Below, piece after piece: positions 16,681 to 24,735 of a DNA stretch of 64,000 bases. Numbering within the stretch: position 1 is the stretch's first letter; every line of letters begins with the position of its first letter. The position numbers were made by a program, and so were the translations under genes. The notes beneath the pieces are model-generated. The model was given only the letters and a program-made list of their open reading frames with translations. It was not told the DNA's origin and did not search any database. This stretch comes from UBA2266 sp964406945 (GTDB lineage: Bacteria; Planctomycetota; Phycisphaerae; Sedimentisphaerales; Anaerobacaceae), in contig CAYOTO010000009.1 of the NCBI GenBank assembly GCA_964406945.1, forward strand, positions 24,477-88,476. Reading direction: 5' to 3'.

Positions 16681-16927
16681 ATGTTCACACTGTTGCATGC
16701 TTACGCTGGAAGCAACGCCTTTTACGTCGGCGATACTGCAGTAAATATCGGCCGACTGTTTTGCTGCAACCAAGTCTTGTAAACAGCGATGGATGCTTCT
16801 GTAAGTTGGCACGTTGGTCGCTGTAACTGAAGCCCATGTTGTCGGCCATTGCCGGCGGACCGTGTACGTGCAGTGCGACTGCAAACTTTGAGAATAGCAG
16901 TAGTTTCTTCACTTTATAAGCCTCCAT
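16681..16927 (-). pseudogene. Decayed exported-protein gene (signal peptide fragment)
   Basis: From ATG 16927 the frame reads MEAYKVKKLLLFSKFAVALH, then PPAMADNMGFSYSDQR. This looks like a damaged signal peptide with an AMADN cleavage region followed by a short mature part. The adjacent frame stays open with another 60 codons (VAAKQSADIYCSIADVKG), as expected if a frameshift broke the gene. No C-terminal sorting tail remains. I infer a relic related to the neighbouring PEP-CTERM proteins; it could also be chance. Confidence 0.3.
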
Positions 16928-17011
16928 GCCGGCTGCCAGGTCGAGCCCCATCGAGGGGGCCCGACGACAGCCGTCATATGGTGATTCTCGTGTCCAAAAC
17001 TGGATACTTCT

Positions 17012-17650
17012 TTACGCGTACTTGCGAAGCTTAACGCCGGCTACACTGATGCCCAGGAAACCGAGCAGAACAGCTCCGGGCACAGGCACGACCGAGGTGT
17101 GAAAGGCATCCGGCGTACTGGCCAAGGGGTCCAATTCCAAAGTATAGCCGAAGTGCGTCGGCGCGCCCCCGACGACTACGCTTACTGACCCTACCGTATC
17201 TTCTGTCAACGTTAGCGAAGTGCCCTGCACTATAGTACCGAGGCTGTCAGTCGAATACCAGGCAGTATACGTGTAGGTGTCATCATTGTCGTTGGCTATA
17301 TCAATCCTGAGAGTATCACTAACAGCAAACTCACCGGCGAACGACTTGCCGATCCAAATTTCCGGATCCACACCCGATACCACTTGGTTCGATGTACTCC
17401 CAGCAAAGCCCACAGCATATTGCATAGTATCTCCATAGGCGGCTGGAGAGCCGTGAAAACCGTCGTCGACATAGGTTGTCGAACCAGCAGTACCAGGATT
17501 ATCGATTACGAGTTGCAGGTCGTATGCAGCACTATTGGTAGAAAGCTGCGTGAACTGCCGGGCCGTAGATGCATCCAGTTGGTACAAAGCGGCATCTGCC
17601 TGCACCGCAAGCAGACCCACAATCAGACTAAAAAGTACGATTCGTTTCAT
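17012..17650 (-). CDS. Exported PEP-CTERM-type protein, function unknown
   Basis: A 212-residue exported protein with ribosome site GGAGAAAAG before ATG 17650. The signal peptide is MKRIVLFSLIVGLLAVQADA. The mature region is Thr/Ser/Asp rich and predicted beta-strand (for example YDLQLVIDNPGTAG, SLTLTEDTVGSVSVVVGG), resembling PEP-CTERM proteins with a discoidin- or LamG-like sandwich, but no named domain is recognisable. The C-terminal signal is VVPVPGAVLLGFLG, a hydrophobic helix and KLRKYA, nearly the same as in the gene at 15922. Both are presumed substrates of one exosortase elsewhere in the genome. It is transcribed alone. Confidence 0.85.
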   Translation of the reverse strand: MKRIVLFSLIVGLLAVQADAALYQLDASTARQFTQLSTNSAAYDLQLVIDNPGTAGSTTYVDDGFHGSPAAYGDTMQYAVGFAGSTSNQVVSGVDPEIWIGKSFAGEFAVSDTLRIDIANDNDDTYTYTAWYSTDSLGTIVQGTSLTLTEDTVGSVSVVVGGAPTHFGYTLELDPLASTPDAFHTSVVPVPGAVLLGFLGISVAGVKLRKYA

Positions 17651-17710
17651 TGTTCTTTTCTCCTTTGAGTACGTAGCGATTTAAAACTTTGCTATCTTGT
17701 CGGGAGCAGA

Positions 17711-18376
17711 TTATGTGCCACCTAACGAATTGCTCCCGCCGATTCGGCAATGATCGGGATGTGTCCGGGGAGGCCCGCGGGGGTGCAGTACGGTTGGTGT
17801 GAAAACAGATTCGCGCACGATTGGCGCGAGCATATTGCGTATGTATTTTGGTAAGGCATCGTTTCCAGCTTTTTGCGGGCGGATAATGGCTGATGGGGTT
17901 GTTGGCAGGCAGTGTGGCGCTATGGCGTGTTTGTGGCCGATCTGGAATGGGCCGGTGGTGCTGTACCATTCGGGTACGAAGGCGAAGGAGAATTTTCTCA
18001 TTTGGGGGGCGTATCGGAGCAGGCCGAGGCCCAGAATGGTGTATATGCAGATGCCGAGGCTGCCGGAGGATTCGGTCAGTTCAAGCATCTCGGGCGATGG
18101 GCGCCCTTTTGCAGTGGTCGGGGCCGGCAGCGGCGTGATCAACCGGCCCTGGTTGCAGAGCAGGTCGTGAAAAGCAGTTTGGCAATTGCAGTCGATTGAG
18201 GCGGTATGCTCGCGGGCGGGGAATGCGAGGGTTTGCGGGATTTCGCATATCGGGGGGCGAATTGCGGCCATGTCGGCGCGGCAGAGGCCGGATATGACAA
18301 AAGCCAATGCAAACGAAACAACGGCTCTTGTGCAGTCAAAGACTTTCGGCTGCGGTTTTGCTGCGCTGGGCCCCAT
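17711..18376 (-). CDS. Uncharacterised exported protein of a planctomycete-type family
   Basis: A 221-residue protein starting MGPSAAKPQPKVFDC, with a hydrophobic segment (VVSFALAFVISGLCRA) like an uncleaved or late signal peptide. Later come SSGSLGICIYTILGLGLLR, RKFSFAFVPEWYSTTGPFQI and a Pro/Arg-rich tail with RGPP. I recall proteins with this GSLxLCxY...GLGL...FxPEWY...GPFQIGH pattern recurring in Phycisphaerae genomes, often next to PEP-CTERM genes, but know no function for them. No ribosome site is obvious before 18376. An overlapping open frame on the same strand starts at 18441, and plus-strand frames are also open, so the exact gene extent is uncertain. Confidence 0.55.
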   Translation of the reverse strand: MGPSAAKPQPKVFDCTRAVVSFALAFVISGLCRADMAAIRPPICEIPQTLAFPAREHTASIDCNCQTAFHDLLCNQGRLITPLPAPTTAKGRPSPEMLELTESSGSLGICIYTILGLGLLRYAPQMRKFSFAFVPEWYSTTGPFQIGHKHAIAPHCLPTTPSAIIRPQKAGNDALPKYIRNMLAPIVRESVFTPTVLHPRGPPRTHPDHCRIGGSNSLGGT

Positions 18377-18758
18377 TTGCTACTTTTTTCCACCCCATCG
18401 TGCTGCTGTTGCCACCCCAATTGATCTACTTCCACCCCCATAGCGGAAGAGAAGCAGTACGGCTCACTTCTTAATGGAGTAATTTAACGTTTGCAGCAGT
18501 TGAGTCAACAACATTTTTGCAAATTTCCTGCTTTTTTTGTCTTTTTCCCTTTGTAAGCATTTAGGCTGGCTTCTGACGGCGTGCTGGATGTGGTTTGTCC
18601 TTGTTCGGGTATGTAAAGTGTGAGCCGGATATTAAGTAATCGACTCTGTCTTTGAAGCTTTTGATCGGGTCAGTCGTAAGCGAACGCACATTCCTTTTTA
18701 TGACGTACTGGGGATGGTTGAGCCGTAGCCGATAGTAGGCCAGCAATGTCGGAGCATC
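18377..18758. other. Spacer without a recognised gene
   Basis: About 380 bases between the uncharacterised exported protein and the NfeD-like gene. It holds an AT-rich stretch around 18500-18560. A 61-codon minus-strand frame (18561-18746) shows no ribosome site, domain or signal peptide, so I do not call it a gene. Confidence 0.4.
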
Positions 18759-19337
18759 TCAGTCAGAACGGCGTCTTTTGCGGACTGTGAGGCGGTTGTT
18801 TTTTATGGCGGTTATTTCCACGTTGGTCCGGGCGGGGATGAAGTCTGATTCGCCGGTGGCGTCGTACTCTTTATCGTCGATCAGGATTTTTCCCGTGGGG
18901 CGCAGGGGAGTTACTGTGGTGGCGCTTCGGCCGATAAGGGCGGGTATGTCTTTGGCGGGCGAGGGCGGGCGATACGGCTCAGGGGGTTGGAGGATCAGTT
19001 TTTCGCGGTCTGGGAAGCCGAGAATCCATTGCTGAATGCCGTAGAGCACAACGGCTACAGAGAGCAGGATCGAGCCGCCGGTGAAGAGAGAGGGCAGGCC
19101 CAGAAGTATCAGCAGCAGGAACATGGCCAGAAACGGAATGGTCTTGAGGATGCTGACGTTCAGTGCGCCGAAGAGGGCGAAGAAGACTATGAACAAGGCG
19201 AGGGTCCTGGTGCACACAAAGAAAACGGTGCGGGCGCCGCGAGGGATGTTTTCGGGTCTGCGAACGTAGAGCCAGATGAGGAACCCCCCTGCCGTTGCGA
19301 GGTATGCGAGCAGGGTTATGATTGCGTCGGTGAGCAT
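18759..19337 (-). CDS. NfeD-like membrane protein with C-terminal OB-fold
   Basis: The product begins MLTDAIITLLAYLATAGGFL and has four to five membrane helices (for example ALFIVFFALFGALNV, TIPFLAMFLLLILLGLPSLF, ILLSVAVVLYGI). A C-terminal soluble domain of about 65 residues, LIGRSATTVTPLRPTGKILI through ITAIKNNRLTVRK, matches the NfeD OB-fold seen in partners of SPFH/stomatin proteins. It lacks the N-terminal ClpP-like protease half of long NfeD proteins, and no SPFH gene is adjacent. The reading frame opens upstream at 19382; I prefer ATG 19337 because the hydrophobic region starts there, though neither has a clear ribosome site. The role is probably in membrane quality control (family inference). 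Confidence 0.72.
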   Translation of the reverse strand: MLTDAIITLLAYLATAGGFLIWLYVRRPENIPRGARTVFFVCTRTLALFIVFFALFGALNVSILKTIPFLAMFLLLILLGLPSLFTGGSILLSVAVVLYGIQQWILGFPDREKLILQPPEPYRPPSPAKDIPALIGRSATTVTPLRPTGKILIDDKEYDATGESDFIPARTNVEITAIKNNRLTVRKRRRSD

Positions 19338-19503
19338 CAGGTCCGGGTCTGGGTGCAGTTTTTGTTGTCGCGGTGTTTGCAAATGTAAACAAGTCGGTCA
19401 AACCGGCTCCTGCGAATCCGGCGAGTGTTTTTCGCCTTCGCTTTTCTTAGCCGGAAAAGGCAGGAATACCCGGTGTCCGGAAAAATCAAGCGTGAAGACG
19501 GTG

Positions 19504-21054
19504 TCATTTCCGTTTGCCTCCACACCGGCGATTCCAGGCCAGCCAACCTGAGAACAGCTTTTTCACCGTGGGCGTCAGGCGGGTGCGGCTGAAGTCGTCG
19601 GCTGCTTTCTTGATGGCCTCGGCCTGCGTCGGATAGGGATGGATGACCTCTGAAAGTTTCCCGAGCCCCACCTTGCCGGCCATGGCCACCGACACTTCGC
19701 TGATCATCTCGCCGGCGTGAGCCGCCACGATGGTGGCGCCGACAATACGATCCGTTCCTCGACGCACGTGAATCTTGACAAACCCTTCCTGCTCACCATC
19801 GGTGATCGCCCGATCCACCTCGCTCCAGTCGAGCTTGTAGGTATCTACCTCGATGCCCCGGTCTTTGGCTTGCCTTTCATAGAGACCGACGTGAGCAATC
19901 TCCGGGTCCGTATAGGTGCACCATGGCATGGTCAGGCTGCTGAGTTTCTTTCTTCCCAGAAACAATGCGTTCCGGATCACAATGCGAGCGGCCGCATCTG
20001 CTGCGTGCGTGAACTTCCACTTCATGCAAACATCGCCGGCGGCATAGATACGAGAATTGGTCGTCTCAAGGCGGTCATCCACCTGAATACCTCTTCGCTT
20101 GTCGTATTGCACGCCGACCGACTCCAGGTTCAAACCTTCGACATTCGCAGCCCGGCCGGCGCCTGCCAGAATCTCGTCCACCACCACACTGTATTCTTTG
20201 CCCTCGCATGAGTAATAGACCGCCTTTTCCGGACCCCGTGTTTGCGCCCGGGTGGGTGCGCAGCCAAGAATCAGGCGGATGCCCTCGCGCTTGAACCGCT
20301 CCTGGATGATATCCGCGGCGTCCGCATCCTCACGATCCAGCAGATGCTCGTTCTTGTGGAACAGTGTTACCTGCGTGCCAAGCCGTTGGAAGGCCTGGGC
20401 CAATTCACATCCGATGGGGCCGCCGCCGACCACGGCCATCCGAGCGGGTCGCTCGGTCAAATTGAAGACCGTCTCATTCGTCAGAAAACCCGTCCGCTCG
20501 ATTCCTTCAATGCGAGGGGTCACTGCCCGCGCGCCGGTTGCGATAACAGCTTTCTTGAATCGCAGCGTGCTGCCGGCCACCGAGACTGTATCCGAATCCG
20601 CGAACTGTCCGTGCCCCAGGAAGACGTCCACACCTGATTCAGAGAGCCGTTGCACCGAATCATGGTGACTAATGCGAGCCCGTATGCCTCGCATGCGCTC
20701 CATCACTGCGCCGAACTCGACCGATACGCCGTCCGGCACATTTACGCCATAGCATTGTCCGTCCCGGATGTCGGCGACAACGCGGGATGAGCGGATGATG
20801 GACTTGGATGGGACGCAACCGACGTTGAGACAGTCGCCTCCGAGCAAATGTTTTTCGATCAGCGCGACTTTGGCGCCCAGCCCCGCCGCACCGGCGGCGG
20901 TCACGAGACCGGCGGTGCCCGCTCCGATCACCACCAGGTTGTAGCACGAAGCGGGCTGGGGGTTCTTCCAATCCGAGGGATGAACTTGTGCGGCCAGCTC
21001 CTGATTGGGAGCATCCCAGGGACTTATAACAGGTTGATCATTCTTCCGCGACAT
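19504..21054 (-). CDS. FAD-dependent pyridine nucleotide-disulfide oxidoreductase (mercuric reductase-like)
   Basis: A 516-residue flavoprotein of the dihydrolipoamide dehydrogenase/mercuric reductase family. It shows the FAD motif LVVIGAGTAGLVTAAGAAGLG, the redox-active disulfide GGDCLNVGCVPSKS, the NAD(P)H motif MAVVGGGPIGCELAQAFQRLG, a second FAD segment (IYAAGDVCMKWKFTHAADA) and the C-terminal His-Glu base HPYPTQAE. It lacks the N-terminal metal-binding domain and the C-terminal Cys pair of true MerA, so mercury reduction is unlikely. The substrate is unknown. Genes of this type are often found next to, or fused with, TVP38/DedA-like proteins, as here (12 bases from the next gene). It ends the three-gene set DUF547, TVP38, oxidoreductase. 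Confidence 0.88.
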   Translation of the reverse strand: MSRKNDQPVISPWDAPNQELAAQVHPSDWKNPQPASCYNLVVIGAGTAGLVTAAGAAGLGAKVALIEKHLLGGDCLNVGCVPSKSIIRSSRVVADIRDGQCYGVNVPDGVSVEFGAVMERMRGIRARISHHDSVQRLSESGVDVFLGHGQFADSDTVSVAGSTLRFKKAVIATGARAVTPRIEGIERTGFLTNETVFNLTERPARMAVVGGGPIGCELAQAFQRLGTQVTLFHKNEHLLDREDADAADIIQERFKREGIRLILGCAPTRAQTRGPEKAVYYSCEGKEYSVVVDEILAGAGRAANVEGLNLESVGVQYDKRRGIQVDDRLETTNSRIYAAGDVCMKWKFTHAADAAARIVIRNALFLGRKKLSSLTMPWCTYTDPEIAHVGLYERQAKDRGIEVDTYKLDWSEVDRAITDGEQEGFVKIHVRRGTDRIVGATIVAAHAGEMISEVSVAMAGKVGLGKLSEVIHPYPTQAEAIKKAADDFSRTRLTPTVKKLFSGWLAWNRRCGGKRK

Positions 21055-21066
21055 GTGACAACTCCT

Positions 21067-21795
21067 TCAAGACGCAATCCGTTCGGCCAGGGCTCTCCGC
21101 GCCAGGCGGGTAACCAGAACCGTAACCAGTACGGTCGCCACCAGGCCCGCTCCATACAGAATCCACTCGCCCGTTGTGCGGGTGCGCCCGCCGGCGCCAA
21201 GTGTAGCCAGGTCACCGGCCAGAGAGCCGATGTATACATACATCACCGTGCCGGGAATCATACCCAGCCACGATGCAATGAAGTAGTGTTTGAGACTGAC
21301 CTTTGTCAAGCCAAACCCATAGTTGAACAGATTGAAGGGAAAGATTGGCGAAAGCCGAGTCAGGACGACTATCTTCCAGCCTTCACGCCCCACAGCTTCG
21401 TCGATAGCCTTGAACTTGTCGTTTCCCGCAATTCGCCCGGCCACCCAGCCTCGGGCCAGGTACCGTCCGATGAGGAAGGCGCAGGTCGCGCCGATGGTTG
21501 ATGCGACCGAAACCACGATGGAGCCCAGAACCACACCGAAGACGACGCCGGCCCCCAAGGTAAGGACGGAGCCGGGCAGAAGCAGCACGCAGGCGAGCAC
21601 ATACAGGGCCATGAAGATCAGCGGACCCGCCGGGCCGAGGCCGGATATCCAGGCCAGCGCATCGCGAAAGACTTGCTGCAGATTGAAGTACTTCACGGCA
21701 ACCAGCAGAGCAACGATTGCCGCGCCGACCAGAGTCAACTTCACAAGGATTCGGGTCGCGCCTCTCCTTACGGGCTTGGTTGTTACGCCGCTCAT
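21067..21795 (-). CDS. TVP38/TMEM64 (DedA-like, SNARE-associated) membrane protein
   Basis: A 242-residue membrane protein of the VTT/DedA superfamily. Visible features are the first helix (LTLVGAAIVALLVAVKYF), the segment GPAGPLIFMALYVLACVLLL followed by PGSVLTLGAGVVFG, the re-entrant GSIVVSVASTIGATCAFLIGR, and RLSPIFPFNLFNYGFGLT, which is the family's conserved F/NxxNYxxGLT motif. Then come FIASWLGMIPGTVMYVYIGS and a final helix. Members flip or scramble lipids, or act in membrane homeostasis. It overlaps the DUF547 gene by four bases (21792-21795), so the two are translationally coupled. Confidence 0.88.
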   Translation of the reverse strand: MSGVTTKPVRRGATRILVKLTLVGAAIVALLVAVKYFNLQQVFRDALAWISGLGPAGPLIFMALYVLACVLLLPGSVLTLGAGVVFGVVLGSIVVSVASTIGATCAFLIGRYLARGWVAGRIAGNDKFKAIDEAVGREGWKIVVLTRLSPIFPFNLFNYGFGLTKVSLKHYFIASWLGMIPGTVMYVYIGSLAGDLATLGAGGRTRTTGEWILYGAGLVATVLVTVLVTRLARRALAERIAS

Positions 21796-22658
21796 CTGCG
21801 TACCTTTCTTTCATTCAGGGACCAGTCGTAGTCCAGGTAATTCACGGCGAAATCCCCCGAGCGAATGTACAGCCGGTCCGCTTCGTCAAGATAGCCCGCG
21901 ATGAAGTTCAACACGGCCGATAACTCCTCATCATGGCGACCGAACTTTTGAGCGGGAGCATACGTTTTGACAAAATCCTTCGCAAACCACTTAAAGATGG
22001 AGGAAAGGTGGACCACGTCTTTACTGCGGTCGATTCTGAACTTGTCGCGATCGCCAAGGAAGCGCCGCGTCTGGTCGTTGAGCTGCCGGTCCAGCCGGTC
22101 GCCGACGTATGGTTCGTTGCGAAGCGCAGGACATCCCATCGCTGCACAGACCAGCGCCATGTGGATTCTCGGTTCATTGAACCGCGCACGGAGGATCTTG
22201 TGCTCGATATGCTCCAGGGTCATCTTCCTGCCCATGACGGTAAACTTGAGCTTGTCCCAAACCCCCGAGATCTGGCGGATGCTGTTTTTCGGGTAGACCA
22301 AACCCGAAAAAAAACCCGCCTTTATTGGATAATGGTCGATAATGGCTTTCAGCGTCAGACCATTGTAAGCATTCAACCAGAAAGCGATTTTGGCGTTGTT
22401 GTCCCAAAGATCATACCGACTGCGCGGCACTGCGGCAATTGCCTTCAGGTAGCCGAGCAACTGCGCCGGGTGAGCCTTGAGATGTTCATAATCAACCATG
22501 CCTTTGTCATCGACATGGGTCTTGAGTGCCTTGGCGTACGAGGAATAATCAAAGGATTGTTCCTGGTCCTGGGCCAGCACCGTTCCGGCGAAGATGCTCA
22601 GCCCCAGCACCACAAAAGACGCCCCAATCAGTCTCACATTCGTTGTTTCACTTGCCAT
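21792..22658 (-). CDS. DUF547 exported protein
   Basis: The protein starts MASETTNVRLIGASFVVLG with a signal peptide ending near VLAQDQ. The DUF547 core is present: NAKIAFWLNAYNGLTLKAII, VWDKLKFTVMGRKMTLEHIE, RIHMALVCAAMGCPALRNEP and VHLSSIFKWFAKDF. The conserved Asn-Ala-Tyr-Asn and Cys-Pro features suggest a papain-like or transglutaminase-like fold (family speculation). ATG 22658 has GGAGG eight bases upstream, so I prefer it to the frame's start at 22673. DUF547 next to a TVP38 protein and a flavin oxidoreductase is a recurring arrangement in bacteria, from memory. The biochemical role is not known. Confidence 0.87.
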   Translation of the reverse strand: MASETTNVRLIGASFVVLGLSIFAGTVLAQDQEQSFDYSSYAKALKTHVDDKGMVDYEHLKAHPAQLLGYLKAIAAVPRSRYDLWDNNAKIAFWLNAYNGLTLKAIIDHYPIKAGFFSGLVYPKNSIRQISGVWDKLKFTVMGRKMTLEHIEHKILRARFNEPRIHMALVCAAMGCPALRNEPYVGDRLDRQLNDQTRRFLGDRDKFRIDRSKDVVHLSSIFKWFAKDFVKTYAPAQKFGRHDEELSAVLNFIAGYLDEADRLYIRSGDFAVNYLDYDWSLNERKVRR

Positions 22659-22717
22659 AATAGTCACCTCCATCTGTCTTTATAACGGAAACATGCATAT
22701 CATTCAATGATATCTTA

Positions 22718-24550
22718 CTACTTTTGGTCCAGGGAACGATTCAGATTGTAGGCGGCACTGATCAGCGAGATATGCGTGAACGCCTGGGGAAAATTGCCCA
22801 GTGCCTCGCCGCAGGGACCGATCTGTTCGGCGAACAATCCCAGATGATTGCAATGGCTCATCATGCGTTCAAACATCAGTCTGGCGTCGTCGAGCCGGGC
22901 CGGGTCGATTCGGCCGGCCCGCGTCAGCGCTTCGATGAGCCAGAAGCTGCAGATGTTGAAGGTCCCCTCCTCTCCGTCCAGGCCGTCGCGGCCGTTTTGC
23001 GTGTTGTACCGATAGACAAGGCCGCCCGCGGTGAGCCCGTTCTGCCGAATAGAGGCGCGAATTGCATCGATGGTGCCGAGCATCCGCGGATCTGTCGGGG
23101 AAGCGAAGAAAACGAGCGGCATAATGAGGTTCGCCGCGTCCAGCGATTTCGTGCCGTACGCCTGAACGAAGGCATTGCGATCTGCGTCCCAGCCTTTCTC
23201 ATGGATGTTTTTGTAAATCGTGTCTCTTACTTCCAGCCATTTTTGGCGATCAGCCGGGAAAGATCGCTTCTGTGCCAGTCGAAGCCCCCGATCCAGAGCA
23301 ACCCATGACATTACCTTCGAGTAGACAAAGTGCTGGGGCGCCGTACGAAATTCCCATATACCGTGATCCGGCCGGTGCCAGTTGTCACATACCCAGTCAA
23401 TGCTCTTGCGCAGGCTTCGCCAGAGTTCGTACGAAATCGGCGTTCCGTACTTGTTGTACAGGTACACCGAATCCATCAGTTCACCATAGATGTCGGTCTG
23501 AATCTGCTCGTAAGCGGCGTTGCCGATACGAACGGGACTGGATCCTTGGTAACCCTCGAGGTGGTCAAGGATTTGCTCGGAAGTATCGTCTCGACCGTCG
23601 ATCCCGTACATCAGGCGGAGCGAGCCGTCCGGATTCGCCTCCCGGCATCGGTCCGCTATCCACTGCATGAACCGCGTCGCCTCGTCGCGAAATCCGATGC
23701 GCATCAGGGCGTATACGGTGAACGCGGCATCGCGAATCCAGACGTAGCGATAGTCCCAGTTGCGACCGCCCCCCGTGATCTCGGGTAGCGAGCAGGTTGG
23801 CGCCGCCACAATCGCGCCGGTCGGCTCAAATGTCAGCAATTTGAGCACCAGAGCGGACCGGTGGACCATCTCGCGCCAGCGACCGGTATACGAGCACCGT
23901 GAGAGCCAGCGGCGCCAGTAACGAACCGTCCGGACGAAACAATCTTCAGCCTCTGCCGCGGAAAATGACACGCCGCACTTATGTTCATGCTCGATCAATT
24001 GCAGTGCAAAAACAGCCCTTTGTCCTTCCAGTAGCGTGAAATCCCCTGTCACCGCCCCGCCTTCCAGTCGCAACGGTGTTGCCGTGGCGACTCCCAGACT
24101 TTGCGTCGATGAATGAAAACACACCCCTTGCGAAGTCATGACCGTATCGTGCGCGTCCCTCGCGTAGTTGAAAGCAGGCAGGCAAAACAACTGCATTGGG
24201 ACTTCACCGCTGAGTCCGGTGACAATTCGAACGAGCAGATGATGATCATATAGCTTGGTTTCATCCGGTATCACCATAAAATCGGCCAACTCGACCACTC
24301 CGTCGGCACAAAGAAACCGCGTGATTAAAACGTTCGTCTCGGGCCAGTAGAACTGCTTGGAGTGCACGTGCGGAATCTTTGGCCAAATACGGAAATTCCC
24401 GCCCTTATTCTCGTCGAGAATAGCTGCGAAGACACTCGGCGAATCGAAATGCGGGAAACAGAGCCAGTCGATTGAACCGTTTTTGCCTACCAGGGCCGCA
24501 GTGCGCATGTTCCCGATCAAGCCATAGCCCTCTATCGGTTGATACCCCAT
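22718..24550 (-). CDS. Glycoside hydrolase family 15 protein (glucoamylase/trehalase-like)
   Basis: A 610-residue cytoplasmic enzyme. The N-terminal beta-sandwich domain starts with YGLIGNMRTAALVGKNGSID and WLCFPHFDSPSVFAAILD, typical of GH15. The (alpha/alpha)6 catalytic barrel has GGGRNWDYRYVWIRDAAFT, holding the general acid region, and EEGTFNICSFWLIEALTRAG with the candidate general base Glu. GH15 enzymes release glucose from alpha-glucans or split trehalose; the bacterial subgroup without a signal peptide is often trehalase. AAGGAG lies 6 bases before ATG 24550. It stands 45 bases upstream of the DUF547 gene and may be co-transcribed with that trio, though no functional link is obvious. 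Confidence 0.92.
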   Translation of the reverse strand: MGYQPIEGYGLIGNMRTAALVGKNGSIDWLCFPHFDSPSVFAAILDENKGGNFRIWPKIPHVHSKQFYWPETNVLITRFLCADGVVELADFMVIPDETKLYDHHLLVRIVTGLSGEVPMQLFCLPAFNYARDAHDTVMTSQGVCFHSSTQSLGVATATPLRLEGGAVTGDFTLLEGQRAVFALQLIEHEHKCGVSFSAAEAEDCFVRTVRYWRRWLSRCSYTGRWREMVHRSALVLKLLTFEPTGAIVAAPTCSLPEITGGGRNWDYRYVWIRDAAFTVYALMRIGFRDEATRFMQWIADRCREANPDGSLRLMYGIDGRDDTSEQILDHLEGYQGSSPVRIGNAAYEQIQTDIYGELMDSVYLYNKYGTPISYELWRSLRKSIDWVCDNWHRPDHGIWEFRTAPQHFVYSKVMSWVALDRGLRLAQKRSFPADRQKWLEVRDTIYKNIHEKGWDADRNAFVQAYGTKSLDAANLIMPLVFFASPTDPRMLGTIDAIRASIRQNGLTAGGLVYRYNTQNGRDGLDGEEGTFNICSFWLIEALTRAGRIDPARLDDARLMFERMMSHCNHLGLFAEQIGPCGEALGNFPQAFTHISLISAAYNLNRSLDQK

Positions 24551-24735
24551 AATAAACTCCTTTTATCAAGGGCTTTTCCATGTACGTCAAAAACAATAAA
24601 GTGTCACAGTCCTCCGTACGCCGTTTGGCCGCCGGTCATCAGCACTTGACCAAGCAGCAGCCTCGCGATGCATGGGACGCGCCTCGCTCATGGTACGCTA
24701 ATCAGGGCGGCAAGTTCTACTCACTTTGCCGCAAT

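Noticed and set aside
18561..18746. 61-codon frame upstream of the NfeD-like gene
   Set aside because: No ribosome site, no hydrophobic segment and no family likeness; AT-rich neighbourhood.
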